Assembly: GCA_041392065.1 (NCBI GenBank)
Contig: JAWKMU010000003.1
Location: 1-64,000, forward strand
Direction of reading: 5' to 3'
Length of the DNA stretch: 64,000 bases
Source of the DNA: CAJQLB01 sp041392065
GTDB lineage: Bacteria > Bacteroidota > Bacteroidia > Flavobacteriales > Flavobacteriaceae
Numbering within the stretch: the stretch's first letter is position 1; each line of letters starts with the position of its first letter. Both the position numbers and the translations under genes were made by a program. Positions 43,582 to 52,648 of this stretch are shown one piece after another. The notes under the pieces are model-generated. The model was not told the DNA's origin. It made no database searches and worked only from the letters and a program-made list of their open reading frames with translations.

Positions 43582-46068
43582 TTAACTTCCACACATTAAG
43601 CAGTCGTCACCTTCAGCAGCTTTTGCTTGAGCAATAAGTGCTTTCATCTCCTCAGGAGACATTGGTTGGACTTCGGTAGTTTGTTGGGCAAATCTTGCAG
43701 CTGTCTTTGCAGCTTTTTCTTTTTGTTTTTCAACGATGCTTGCTTCTACTTGAGCAACTTCGGTCGTTTCTGTTGCTTCAGCAACTGGTTCTTCTTTTTT
43801 CTTAGTATCAAGAGTAAACTTAATGGCATCAACAGCACTCTTTGTACGTAAGTAGTACATTCCTGTTTTTAAGCCGCTTTTCCAAGCATAAAAATGCATT
43901 GAAGTAAGCTTAGCCATTGTAGCACCTTCCATAAATAGGTTAAGTGATTGAGATTGGTCTATAAAATAACCTCGTTGGCGAGACATATCGATAATGTCTT
44001 TCATACTCAGCTCCCAAACGGTTTTGTAAAGCTCTTTAATGTCTTGAGGGATAACATCAATATCTTGTACAGAACCGTTTGCTCGCATGATATCTTGTTT
44101 TATGTTCTCGTTCCAAAGTCCTAATTCAACAAGGTCTTCAAGTAAGTGTTTGTTTACTACAATAAACTCACCAGACAGTACACGACGAGTATATATGTTT
44201 GATGTATATGGCTCAAAACACTCATTGTTTCCTAAAATTTGTGATGTACTTGCAGTTGGCATTGGAGCTACCAATAATGAGTTACGTACACCATGTTTTT
44301 TAACTTGTTTACGTAATTTTGCCCAATCCCAATTTCCGCTTAATTCTTCATCTTTTATTCCCCAAAGATTATGTTGGAATTCTCCCTTGCTTATTGGCGA
44401 ACCTTTGTAAGTTTGGTATGGACCATCAGCTTTTGCTTCTTCCATACTTGCAGTTACAGCTGCAAAATATAGGGTTTCAAAAATATCTTGGTTTAGTTTT
44501 TTGGCTTCATCACTTGTAAAAGGTAAACGTAAACTAATAAAAGTATCAGCAAGTCCTTGAACTCCTAAACCTATTGGTCTGTGACGGAAATTAGAGTTTT
44601 CTGCCTCTTTAACAGGATAATAATTTCTGTCGATAACCTTGTTTAGGTTTTTAGTAACACGTTTTGTGATTCTGAATAGTTCTTTGTGGTCAAACTCACC
44701 ATTTTTAACAAACATTGGTAACGCAATGGATGCTAAATTACATACAGCTACCTCATCTGGTGATGTGAACTCTAAAATTTCTGTACAAAGGTTAGAAGAA
44801 CGGATTGTACCTAAATTTTTCTGATTAGATTTTCTGTTTGCTGCATCTTTATAAAGCATGTAAGGTGTTCCTGTCTCAATTTGAGATTCTACAATTTTTT
44901 CCCAAAGTTCACGTGCTTTTATAGTTTTACGTCCTTTACCTTCTGCTTCATATTTAGTATACAATGCGTCAAATTCTTCACTATGAGTATCAGGTAATCC
45001 TGGACATTCGTTAGGACACATTAAGGTCCATTCGCCATCTTCTTGTACTCGTTTCATGAATAAATCTGGAATCCACATCGCGTAGAATAAATCTCTAGCA
45101 CGCATTTCTTCTTTTCCATGGTTTTTCTTTAAATCCAGAAAGTCAAAAATATCTGCATGCCAAGGCTCTAAGTAAATAGCAAAGCTTCCTTTACGTTTTC
45201 CTCCTCCTTGATCTACATAACGAGCAGTATCATTAAACACACGAAGCATTGGTACGATACCATTTGATGTTCCGTTGGTTCCAGCAATATAACTTCCTGT
45301 TGCACGAATGTTGTGCATAGCCAAACCAATTCCTCCAGCAGATTGTGAAATTTTTGCAGTTTGCTTTAATGTATCGTAAATACCATCTATACTATCTTCT
45401 TTCATGGTTAACAGAAAACAAGACGACATTTGTGGTTTTGGTGTTCCTGCGTTAAACAATGTTGGTGTAGCGTGAGTAAAGTATTTTTTAGACATTAATT
45501 CGTAAGTCTCAATGGCAGCATCCAAGTCATTTAAATGAATTCCAACTGAAACTCTCATCAGCATGTGTTGCGGACGTTCGGCAATTTGTCCGTTTAACTT
45601 TAAAAGGTAAGAACGCTCTAATGTTTTAAACCCAAAATAATCATACCCAAAATCACGATTGTAAATAATTGTTGAGTCTAGTTTTTCTTTATTGTTCATA
45701 ATCACCTCGTATACCTCATCAGACAAAAGAGGTGCTTTTTTCCCTGTTCTTGGATTTACGTATGTATACAAATCGTACATAACCTCACTAAAAGATTTTT
45801 TAGTGTTTTTATGTAGGTTAGATACTGAAATTCTTGCAGCTAAACGTGCGTAATCAGGATGTGCTGTTGTCATTGTTGCAGCAATTTCGGCGGCAAGGTT
45901 GTCTAACTCACTAGTAGTAACACCATCATAAAGCCCTTCGATAACTCTCATAGCTACTTTTACTGGGTCTACAAGTTCGTTTAAACCATAACACAGCTTT
46001 CTTACTCTTGCTGTGATTTTATCGAACATCATTGGTTCTTTTCTGCCGTCTCTTTTTACTACATACAT
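43582..46068 (-). CDS. nrdA: Class I ribonucleotide reductase, large (alpha) subunit
   Basis: 828 aa. It reduces ribonucleoside diphosphates to deoxy forms. The N-terminal 90 residues are an ATP-cone (YVVKRDGRKEPMMFDKITARV), the allosteric on/off site. The catalytic barrel follows (PQMSSCFLLTM, SNLCTEILEF, PMPTASTSQILGNNECFEPYTSNIYTRRV). The tail after residue 740 is a long Glu/Ala/Thr-rich linker leading to a C-terminal CLMCGS, the flexible CxxC that re-reduces the active site. It is downstream of nrdB with a 192-bp gap; cotranscription is plausible but not certain. Confidence 0.95.
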   Translation of the reverse strand: MYVVKRDGRKEPMMFDKITARVRKLCYGLNELVDPVKVAMRVIEGLYDGVTTSELDNLAAEIAATMTTAHPDYARLAARISVSNLHKNTKKSFSEVMYDLYTYVNPRTGKKAPLLSDEVYEVIMNNKEKLDSTIIYNRDFGYDYFGFKTLERSYLLKLNGQIAERPQHMLMRVSVGIHLNDLDAAIETYELMSKKYFTHATPTLFNAGTPKPQMSSCFLLTMKEDSIDGIYDTLKQTAKISQSAGGIGLAMHNIRATGSYIAGTNGTSNGIVPMLRVFNDTARYVDQGGGKRKGSFAIYLEPWHADIFDFLDLKKNHGKEEMRARDLFYAMWIPDLFMKRVQEDGEWTLMCPNECPGLPDTHSEEFDALYTKYEAEGKGRKTIKARELWEKIVESQIETGTPYMLYKDAANRKSNQKNLGTIRSSNLCTEILEFTSPDEVAVCNLASIALPMFVKNGEFDHKELFRITKRVTKNLNKVIDRNYYPVKEAENSNFRHRPIGLGVQGLADTFISLRLPFTSDEAKKLNQDIFETLYFAAVTASMEEAKADGPYQTYKGSPISKGEFQHNLWGIKDEELSGNWDWAKLRKQVKKHGVRNSLLVAPMPTASTSQILGNNECFEPYTSNIYTRRVLSGEFIVVNKHLLEDLVELGLWNENIKQDIMRANGSVQDIDVIPQDIKELYKTVWELSMKDIIDMSRQRGYFIDQSQSLNLFMEGATMAKLTSMHFYAWKSGLKTGMYYLRTKSAVDAIKFTLDTKKKEEPVAEATETTEVAQVEASIVEKQKEKAAKTAARFAQQTTEVQPMSPEEMKALIAQAKAAEGDDCLMCGS

Positions 46069-46260
46069 AATTGTTATTCTTTTTTAATTTTCTGATACAA
46101 CAATTCCAGAAAATGGGTTAGTTAGTTATTCTTTATTTGTAATGTCTTGATTATAAACAAGATATAAATATACTTTTTTAATTAAACCAAACTGTATAAA
46201 GCTTTACCTCTGAATATTCAGAATTAATACTTTATTGGATTTTAAATTGATAATTTCCGA

Positions 46261-47241
46261 TTAAAAATCGGCATCAAAGCTGAATTTGTCTGCCTCTTCT
46301 TCTTTATTAAGGACTCCAGCTTTTTGGTATTCGGACACTCGTTTTTCAAAGAAATTTGTTTTCCCTTGAAGCGAAATCATGTCCATAAAATCGAATGGAT
46401 TAGAAGCATTATATACTTTATCACATCCAAATTCTACTAGTAATCTATCTGTAACAAACTCTAAATATTGAGTCATTAGTTTAGAGTTCATTCCTATTAG
46501 GCTAACAGGTAAAGACTCTGTAATAAAACCTCTTTCAATATCTAAAGCATCTGTTAGAATTTTAGTAATTCTTTCTTTTGGGACTTTGTTAATGATATGA
46601 TTATTGTGTAGGTGTACAGCAAAATCGCAGTGTAAGCCTTCGTCTCTTGAGATTAACTCATTAGAGAATGTTAATCCTGGCATTAAACCTCTTTTCTTTA
46701 ACCAAAAAATTGAACAGAAGCTACCAGAGAAGAAAATACCTTCTACTGCTGCAAAGGCAATTAAGCGTTCTGCAAAACTTGGTGACTCTATCCATTTTAA
46801 AGCCCATTCTGCTTTTTCTTTAATAGCAGGAAAAACCTCAATTGCTTTAAACAGCTTATTCTTTTCGATTTCATCTTTTACATAAGTGTCAATTAATAGA
46901 GAATATACTTCTGAGTGAATATTTTCCATCATAATTTGAAATCCGTAAAAGAATTTAGCTTCTGTATATTGTACTTCACTTACAAAGTTTTCTGCAAGAT
47001 TTTCGTTTACAATACCATCGCTTGCAGCAAAAAACGCCAAAATATGCTTTATAAAATAACGCTCGTCGTCATTTAGCTTAGTAGCCCAATCTGTAATGTC
47101 TTGATGTAAATCAATTTCTTCAGCTGTCCAAAAACTTGCTTCCTGTTTTTTGTACCATTCCCAAATATCTTTATGTTGAATGGGGAAAATTACAAATCGA
47201 TCTTTGTTTTCGGCTAAAATTGGTTCTACTTGGCTTGACAT
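46261..47241 (-). CDS. nrdB: Class I ribonucleotide reductase, small (beta) subunit
   Basis: 326 aa. Houses the diiron-tyrosyl radical cofactor. Ligands and radical site are visible in EAKFFYGFQIMMENIHSE (E94, radical candidate Y99, E106, H109) and SRDEGLHCDFAVHLHN. The C-terminal tail (DKFSFDADF) is the peptide that docks into NrdA. The gene precedes nrdA on the minus strand, with a 650-bp upstream gap. I could not identify a convincing NrdR-box pair by eye. Confidence 0.95.
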   Translation of the reverse strand: MSSQVEPILAENKDRFVIFPIQHKDIWEWYKKQEASFWTAEEIDLHQDITDWATKLNDDERYFIKHILAFFAASDGIVNENLAENFVSEVQYTEAKFFYGFQIMMENIHSEVYSLLIDTYVKDEIEKNKLFKAIEVFPAIKEKAEWALKWIESPSFAERLIAFAAVEGIFFSGSFCSIFWLKKRGLMPGLTFSNELISRDEGLHCDFAVHLHNNHIINKVPKERITKILTDALDIERGFITESLPVSLIGMNSKLMTQYLEFVTDRLLVEFGCDKVYNASNPFDFMDMISLQGKTNFFEKRVSEYQKAGVLNKEEEADKFSFDADF

Positions 47242-47520
47242 TAATACGTGTTTTTTTGAGATTTTTTTGAAAATAATTTGCTGCGATTTGGGACTAACAA
47301 AGATTCAAAAATGTAGAAGATAATGAAAGGTATTTTTATAAACATTGTCAACAAGTTTTTAACAACGAGTGGTTTTTTTCTTACGCTGACAAGTCAATAA
47401 AAATGAATTTAACATATTGATTATTAGTATTTTAAATAACTTAATTAAAAAATTAAAACAACTTATTCTAATAGCTAAAAACAATTTTTTGAAACAACTT
47501 TTTTGTTTTTTCTATAAATA

Positions 47521-47550
47521 AAAAGTGAGAATGAAACCATTCTCACTTTT
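47521..47550. terminator. Hairpin H1 in the nrdB-lytTR gap
   Basis: Perfect 13-bp stem AAAAGTGAGAATG (47521-47533) with CATTCTCACTTTT (47538-47550), loop AAAC. The sequence after the stem is C-rich on the plus strand and T/A-rich on the minus strand, so it terminates leftward transcription better. Confidence 0.6.
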
Positions 47551-47622
47551 CCCCAATAATTAACTAAACTAACTAAAACTATAATAAAACAATGATAGTT
47601 TCCAACTTAAAATAAGGAATAT

Positions 47623-47652
47623 AAAAAAACCAGAATTATATCTGGTTTTTTT
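47623..47652. terminator. Hairpin H2, bidirectional terminator in the nrdB-lytTR gap
   Basis: Stem AAAAAACCAGA (47624-47634) with TCTGGTTTTTT (47641-47651), T-runs on both strands. No protein gene lies within 300 bp on either strand, so it probably ends a small RNA or an untranslated leader. Confidence 0.7.
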
Positions 47653-47674
47653 GTTGATTAATAGCATTTAATCC

Positions 47675-47700
47675 TAAAGTGACTCCCTAAACTCACTTTA
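47675..47700. repeat. Inverted repeat H3
   Basis: TAAAGTGA (47675-47682) with TCACTTTA (47693-47700). The arm shares AAAGTGA with hairpin H1. The remaining parts of the 47242-47898 gap hold no ORF I can support. Confidence 0.45.
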
Positions 47701-47786
47701 ATATTGTAATAATTGAATAAACCTTAGTTGATAATTCGCACTACAAATATGACAAATGTTAAGCTATGCTAAAGAAACCAAATGTA

Positions 47787-47819
47787 TGGTTGGTAACAAA
47801 TCTTGTATAGTTGGTAACA
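47787..47819 (+). promoter_or_regulatory. LytTR-type tandem binding site
   Basis: GTTGGTAACA occurs at 47789-47798 and again at 47810-47819, 21 bp start to start. With two bases before each, ATGGTTGGT and ATAGTTGGT match the LytTR consensus [TA][AC][CA]GTTN[AG][TG] at 7 and 8 of 9 positions, with the 12-bp spacer normal for that family. It lies about 80 bp upstream of the LytTR regulator gene, so autoregulation is likely. Confidence 0.65.
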
Positions 47820-47898
47820 TTGAATAGGGTTTTAATTAGTAATTTTACACTTGTAGCTAAAAAAATTATATAATTAATATAAATAGAAATTAACGCTA

Positions 47899-48633
47899 AT
47901 GATAAATGCGGTAATAGTTGATGATGAGCCCAAAGCAATACAGAGCTTATCATGGGAGCTTACAAATTTTAGTAATGAAATAACCATTATGGAAACTTTT
48001 TCAAATCCTGAAAAGGCTCTTGAATTTTTAAAGAACAACACACCAGATTGCTTGTTTTTAGATATACAAATGCCTACCATGGATGGATTTCAGTTTTTAG
48101 AAAAGCTAACAAATCGCGACTTTCCTGTTATCATAACAACCGCTTACGATGAGTACGCTATAAAGGCATTAAAACTTGAAGCCATTGATTATTTACTAAA
48201 ACCCATAGATTCTGATAACTTAAGCCTGACCATTGAAAAGATTAAGAAATTTAACTCAAAAATCTTTTCTATGGACAAAATTGAACGTCTTTTGTTGAAC
48301 TTTAATGGCTCACAGAACCATCAAAAAATAACAGTTAATTCTGATGGGAAGCTTATTTTTTTAGATATTGAAGATATTATTTTTGTACAGTCTGATGGAA
48401 ACTACTCTACCATTTATCTAAAAAACAATCAAAAAAAGGTAATCACAAAGAAACTTAAAGACATTAATAAACTTTTACCTGAAAGTAGTTTTTTTAGAAC
48501 TCACAACTCTTACATCGTAAACCTTCATAAAATAAAAGAATTTTTAAAAACCGAAGGATACCTCATCATGGAATCTAACCATAAAATCCCAGTGGCTCGA
48601 CAAAGAAAAACAGAGTTCTTAGATAAAATATAA
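47899..48633 (+). CDS. LytTR-family response regulator
   Basis: 244 aa. Receiver domain (1-120) with acidic pocket D8/D9, phospho-acceptor D55 (LFLDIQMP), T/A switch in IITTAYD and the conserved K in LLKPID. The LytTR DNA-binding domain is at 140-244 (IIFVQSDGNYSTIYL, RTHNSYIVNLHKIKEF, IPVARQRKTEF). Such regulators bind tandem 9-bp sites, and a fitting pair lies upstream at 47787-47819. The stop overlaps the start of the TPR histidine kinase gene (TAATG), so the two make a coupled two-component system. The target genes are not identifiable here. Confidence 0.93.
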   Translation: MINAVIVDDEPKAIQSLSWELTNFSNEITIMETFSNPEKALEFLKNNTPDCLFLDIQMPTMDGFQFLEKLTNRDFPVIITTAYDEYAIKALKLEAIDYLLKPIDSDNLSLTIEKIKKFNSKIFSMDKIERLLLNFNGSQNHQKITVNSDGKLIFLDIEDIIFVQSDGNYSTIYLKNNQKKVITKKLKDINKLLPESSFFRTHNSYIVNLHKIKEFLKTEGYLIMESNHKIPVARQRKTEFLDKI

Positions 48634-50582
48634 TGCGTTCCTCAAAATTGTCATATTGGATACAAATAGTCACTATTTCTTTAGTTTTTGCTATACCATT
48701 TAATGTTTCTTATGCTCAAGATTTGAACAATAAAGATTTTGAGAATAATTTAAACGAAATCCTTTTTACAAGAACAACAAGTTATACAGAGTTGCAGAAT
48801 TTATTTAAAAGGTTTGAAAGAGACTCTATAAAAATGAAGCAGCTACAAGAAAAGGCCGTTGAAGCTGGTTATTTTGAAGCTGAAAGCTATGCACTGAATG
48901 CGCTTGGAGTAATTTACCGAAACCTATCAAAATATGATAAAGCTATCGACTATCATGAATATGCCGAAGAAGTAGCTACTTACTGTGAAAATTTAGAGCT
49001 TAAGGTTTTAAGTTTAAATATGTTAGGTGTAGTTTATCGTAGAATGGATTTGGTCAGCTCAGCACTCGAGTACCATTCTCAAGCTTTAGAATTTGCCAAA
49101 ACTGCTAACCCAATAACCGAACAATTGGAGTACAACATTGCTGTATCTCTTAACAGCATGGGAAATATTTACTTGGTACTAAAGCAATATGATTTAGCAT
49201 TGGAGCAATTTAACAAATCAATTGAAATAGAACAAAAAGCAAATAATAAACTCGGTCTTGCTATAAATCACCAAAATATTGGCTATGCAAAAGAGGCCAA
49301 AGGACAACTTGGCGAAGCACTTTTAGATTACCAAACATCTTTAAGATATAACGAAGAGATTAACTCAGAGATTGGAAGGGTTATTTGCTTTAATAGTATT
49401 GCAAAAATTTATATCAATCAAAAAAAATATGATGAGGCACTCCCTTTATTACAAGATGCTCTTGAAAGAGCTTTAAAAATAGAAGATCAATATTACATAG
49501 CAACTTCCTATACAAATCTTGGTTGGTTGGAAAGCCTGACTAAAAAAGAAGACCTTGCCGAAGAACATTTAAAAAAAGCCATAGAAATATCTGACACTTA
49601 CAATTTGTTGTCCTCCAAAATAGAAGCATTACATCATTTATCTGAAAACTACACAAGCAAAGGTATGCATGATTTAGCACTAAATGATTATAAAATAGCA
49701 GATTCCTTGGAGCAGACCATAAACAACCAAAGAAATTTATCGTATATAAATGATCTTATCATAAAGTATGAAAGCGAGACCAAAAGCAACACCATTAAAG
49801 CTTTAGCAAACGAAAACGAGCTGGTTAAATCGCGTCTTGAAAAAAACAGACTGTCTCTACTGTTGTCCATTTTAGGCATTATATTGGTTACAGTTTTACT
49901 ATTTATTTTTAATAGGCAACAACAAATTAATCAAGAGAAAAAAATATTGACCTTAGAGCAGAACATGCTTAAAAGCCAGATGAATCCTCATTTTATCTTT
50001 AATTCTTTAAATTCCATAAAGCTCTATATTATAAACAATGAAAAGGAAAATGCTGTTTATTACCTAAATAAATTTGCCAAGCTGATTCGTAAAATTTTAG
50101 TGGCTTCAAATGAAAAAGATATTTCGTTGGCAGACGAACTTGAAACGATGAAACTTTATATGAATATCGAAAACATTCGTTTTTCCAATGAAATTGATTT
50201 TAAAATCAATATAGATAGCAACATAAATCCTGAAAATGTTCGTGTGCCTTCGTTAATCTTACAGCCTTTTTTAGAAAACTCGTTATGGCATGGATTGTCT
50301 TCTAAAACTGATGATAAATGTATTGTATTAGACATTGAAAAAAATGCTAGTGATTTTGTCACCATTTCTATAACAGATAATGGCGTGGGAAGAAAAGTAT
50401 CGCAAGAAAGAAAACAGAACAAAACACTAAAACGCGATTCGGTTGGTATAGAAATAACCAAAGAACGATTGTTTAATTTTTCTAAACGATTTACAAGAAT
50501 GTACGATTTAAAAATTGAAGATTTGTTTGATGCCCAAAACAATGCAGCTGGAACTAAAGTAATTTTAAATATTCCTGTTTAA
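48633..50582 (+). CDS. TPR-containing sensor histidine kinase (LytS/His_kinase type)
   Basis: 649 aa. Signal/first membrane segment (VSYAQ end), then about eight tetratricopeptide repeats (about 75-375, such as ALNALGVIYRNLSKYDKAIDYH and ALNSMGNIYLVLKQYDLALEQFN) in the periplasm, a transmembrane helix at about 400-422 (LSLLLSILGIILVTVLLFIF), a short coiled coil, then the His_kinase domain with H453 (QMNPHFIFNSLNSIKL) and an HATPase (PSLILQPFLENSLWHG, ITDNGVGR). It phosphorylates the LytTR regulator encoded just before it. The TPR sensor suggests that a peptide or protein signal is sensed in the periplasm. It ends directly against the convergent DUF3109 gene. Confidence 0.93.
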   Translation: MRSSKLSYWIQIVTISLVFAIPFNVSYAQDLNNKDFENNLNEILFTRTTSYTELQNLFKRFERDSIKMKQLQEKAVEAGYFEAESYALNALGVIYRNLSKYDKAIDYHEYAEEVATYCENLELKVLSLNMLGVVYRRMDLVSSALEYHSQALEFAKTANPITEQLEYNIAVSLNSMGNIYLVLKQYDLALEQFNKSIEIEQKANNKLGLAINHQNIGYAKEAKGQLGEALLDYQTSLRYNEEINSEIGRVICFNSIAKIYINQKKYDEALPLLQDALERALKIEDQYYIATSYTNLGWLESLTKKEDLAEEHLKKAIEISDTYNLLSSKIEALHHLSENYTSKGMHDLALNDYKIADSLEQTINNQRNLSYINDLIIKYESETKSNTIKALANENELVKSRLEKNRLSLLLSILGIILVTVLLFIFNRQQQINQEKKILTLEQNMLKSQMNPHFIFNSLNSIKLYIINNEKENAVYYLNKFAKLIRKILVASNEKDISLADELETMKLYMNIENIRFSNEIDFKINIDSNINPENVRVPSLILQPFLENSLWHGLSSKTDDKCIVLDIEKNASDFVTISITDNGVGRKVSQERKQNKTLKRDSVGIEITKERLFNFSKRFTRMYDLKIEDLFDAQNNAAGTKVILNIPV

Positions 50583-51152
50583 TTACTTAGTCATTTTTTC
50601 GGCCACTTTCTCAAGCTCCATATACCAATCCTCGCCAAACTTTCTTATTAAAGCCTCTTTTACAAATTTGTAAACTGGCACTTGAAGTTCTTTGCCAAGC
50701 GTACAAGCATCATCACAGATATACCATTTGTGGTAATTTACTGCCGAAAATTCACTGTAATCCTTAACTCTTACAGGATATAAATGGCAAGACACAGGTT
50801 TTTTCCATTTAATATCGCCTTGGTTGTAAGCTTCTTCAATAGCGCAAAGTGCAGTGTTTTGCTCGTCAAATATTACATAAGCACAATCTGCTCCATTTAT
50901 TAAAGGTGTTTCATGCTCGCCATCTTCGTTTGTGGTAAACTTTCCTTGTGTTTCAATTGCTTTAATACCTTCCTTTCGTAAATAAGGCTTAATTATTAGA
51001 TAAATATCTTCTAAAATTTTTGTTTCAGATTCATCAAGAGGAGCTCCAGCGTCACCATCAACACAGCAAGCACCTTTGCATGCAGATAAATTGCACACAA
51101 AGTCTTTATTAATAATATCTTCAGAAACTATTGTTTTACCTAATTGAAACAT
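50583..51152 (-). CDS. DUF3109 family protein (cysteine-rich, YkgJ-like)
   Basis: 189 aa. Cysteine-rich N-terminus CNLSACKGACCVDGDAG, then CAYVIFD, CAIEEAY, SCHLYPVR and YICDDACTLG, the pattern of DUF3109 and of YkgJ-like zinc/iron-sulfur cluster proteins. This suggests a metal-binding protein; function is unknown. It has no signal peptide, so it is cytoplasmic. It is tail to tail with the histidine kinase with no gap, and it is divergent from the MarC operon. Confidence 0.88.
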   Translation of the reverse strand: MFQLGKTIVSEDIINKDFVCNLSACKGACCVDGDAGAPLDESETKILEDIYLIIKPYLRKEGIKAIETQGKFTTNEDGEHETPLINGADCAYVIFDEQNTALCAIEEAYNQGDIKWKKPVSCHLYPVRVKDYSEFSAVNYHKWYICDDACTLGKELQVPVYKFVKEALIRKFGEDWYMELEKVAEKMTK

Positions 51153-51227
51153 TTGTAGATACTTATTTTAAAGCAAAAATAGATAAACTTTACCTTTATT
51201 TAATGGTCTATATTGCTTTATATAGAT

Positions 51228-51235
51228 TACTTTTG
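51228..51235 (+). promoter_or_regulatory. -7 box of the MarC operon
   Basis: TACTTTTG fits TAnnTTTG. It is preceded by a 7-bp inverted repeat, TCTATAT (51207-51213) and ATATAGA (51220-51226), in the usual spacer region, which could be an operator. Confidence 0.45.
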
Positions 51236-51258
51236 CCAAAACTTTAAGTGTAAGAGTC

Positions 51259-51843
51259 ATGGAGCTTAATTTTAAAGAAATATTTACAGTATTTATGGTG
51301 CTTTTTGCTGTGATTGATATTATAGGTAATATTCCAATAATAATTGATTTACGAAAAAAAGTAGGTCATATTCAAAGCGAAAAAGCATCTATAATTGCAG
51401 GTATTATTTTGATTGTTTTCTTGTTTGTTGGAAAAAATATTCTCTCTCTTATTGGTATTGGTGTAAATAGCTTTGCTGTTGCTGGAGCTTTCATTTTGTT
51501 TTTTATCGCTCTGGAAATGATTTTAGGCATTACACTTTATAAAGAAGAAGAAAACAATGCTATGACAGCGAGTATTTTTCCTTTGGCTTTCCCTTTAATT
51601 GCTGGACCTGGAAGTTTGACAACTTTACTGTCATTAAGAGCCGAATATAGTCTTGGAAATATAATCATTGCGGTTATTTTGAATGTGATTGTTATTTATA
51701 TTGTACTTAAAACATCTGCAAAAATCGAGCGTGTTATTGGTCAAAACGGAATTAGTATTATTAGAAAAGTGTTTGGAGTAATTTTGCTTGCTATTGCTGT
51801 AAAACTTTTTGCTCATAACATTAAAGAATTATTTATACAATAA
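51259..51843 (+). CDS. MarC-family integral membrane protein
   Basis: 194 aa with six hydrophobic helices. MarC signatures: the VMVLFAVIDIIGNIPI region near the N-terminus, FPLAFPLIAGPGSLTTLL in the middle, and the C-terminal IRKVFGVILLAIAVKLF. MarC proteins were once linked to multiple antibiotic resistance in E. coli but their transport role is unproven. First gene of a three-gene unit with TAATG overlaps to the next gene, and then to the FAD protein. Confidence 0.9.
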   Translation: MELNFKEIFTVFMVLFAVIDIIGNIPIIIDLRKKVGHIQSEKASIIAGIILIVFLFVGKNILSLIGIGVNSFAVAGAFILFFIALEMILGITLYKEEENNAMTASIFPLAFPLIAGPGSLTTLLSLRAEYSLGNIIIAVILNVIVIYIVLKTSAKIERVIGQNGISIIRKVFGVILLAIAVKLFAHNIKELFIQ

Positions 51844-52046
51844 TGAAGACTTTTACATATATACTTACCATTATCGCTATTTTATTAATTGGATACAATG
51901 TAACCCAAATTAATTTTGATTCGCCATTTGAAGGTGAAAGCATGATTGCTTTAATTACCATTTTAGCAGGACTTTGTGCTATTGTATTACTTGCCATTTT
52001 GCGAGTATCAAAAAAAATTGAAAAAACTGTAAAACGAAAAAGCTAA
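51843..52046 (+). CDS. Small membrane protein, 67 aa
   Basis: Begins within the MarC stop codon (TAATG) and ends overlapping the next start (TAATG). Two hydrophobic helices (about 3-18 and 34-52), a short basic tail KKIEKTVKRKS. No named family recognised. The overlaps on both sides make it a real gene of the MarC unit; function is unknown. Confidence 0.75.
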   Translation: MKTFTYILTIIAILLIGYNVTQINFDSPFEGESMIALITILAGLCAIVLLAILRVSKKIEKTVKRKS

Positions 52047-52648
52047 TGTTTGATCTGCTGATTGTTGGTGGTGGAGCTGCTGGTTTATCCTGCGCTTTGG
52101 TTTTGGGTTCTGCCAACAAAAGACCTTATGTAGAAAATAAGCAAATTGGCATTTTTACACACGATAAGGCATCTCATTTACAAACAGCTTTATTTAATAA
52201 TGTTCTTGGGCTGGCTCCAGGTACAACTGGAGCAACAATATTAAAAAGTGGCAAAGAGCAACTTTCTAATTTATATCCTCATATAGTTCAAATAGATAAA
52301 GAAAAAGTTCTTGAAATAAAAAGGGTTTCAGAAGTTTTTAAAGTAAAGACAAACAAAAAAACATACACTTCTAATATTGTAGTAATTGCTGTAGGATATA
52401 CCAACTTGTTTACCATTAAAGGTTTGGAAAATTATATAAAACCACATCCAAGAACAGCTCCAGAGAAAAATAGAATTTGGCTTGAAAATAATGACCATCT
52501 TATTTCTGAAAATTTATACGTGGCTGGAACTTTAGCAGGATGGAGAAGTCAGTTTGCTATAGCATCTGGTAGTGGAGCTCATGTAGCTACAGACATTTTA
52601 ACCCTTTGGAATGGTGGCAACCACACAAAGGTGCATGATAAAGCTTAA
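52046..52648 (+). CDS. Short thioredoxin-reductase-like FAD oxidoreductase
   Basis: 200 aa. N-terminal dinucleotide-binding motif DLLIVGGGAAGLSCALVLG binds FAD, and a C-terminal FAD motif is present in NLYVAGTLAGWRSQFAIASGSGAHVA. It is about 110 residues shorter than thioredoxin reductase. The NADPH-binding domain and its CxxC redox pair are missing, so it is not a normal TrxR. It may be a single-domain flavoprotein using another electron donor. It is coupled to the 67-aa gene and, by 4 nt, overlaps the convergent protease gene. Confidence 0.8.
   Translation: MFDLLIVGGGAAGLSCALVLGSANKRPYVENKQIGIFTHDKASHLQTALFNNVLGLAPGTTGATILKSGKEQLSNLYPHIVQIDKEKVLEIKRVSEVFKVKTNKKTYTSNIVVIAVGYTNLFTIKGLENYIKPHPRTAPEKNRIWLENNDHLISENLYVAGTLAGWRSQFAIASGSGAHVATDILTLWNGGNHTKVHDKA

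Noticed and set aside
46212..46223. Palindrome CTGAATATTCAG between nrdA and nrdB
   Set aside because: Only one copy is seen; an NrdR site needs a pair at helical spacing. Too short in AT-rich DNA to claim.
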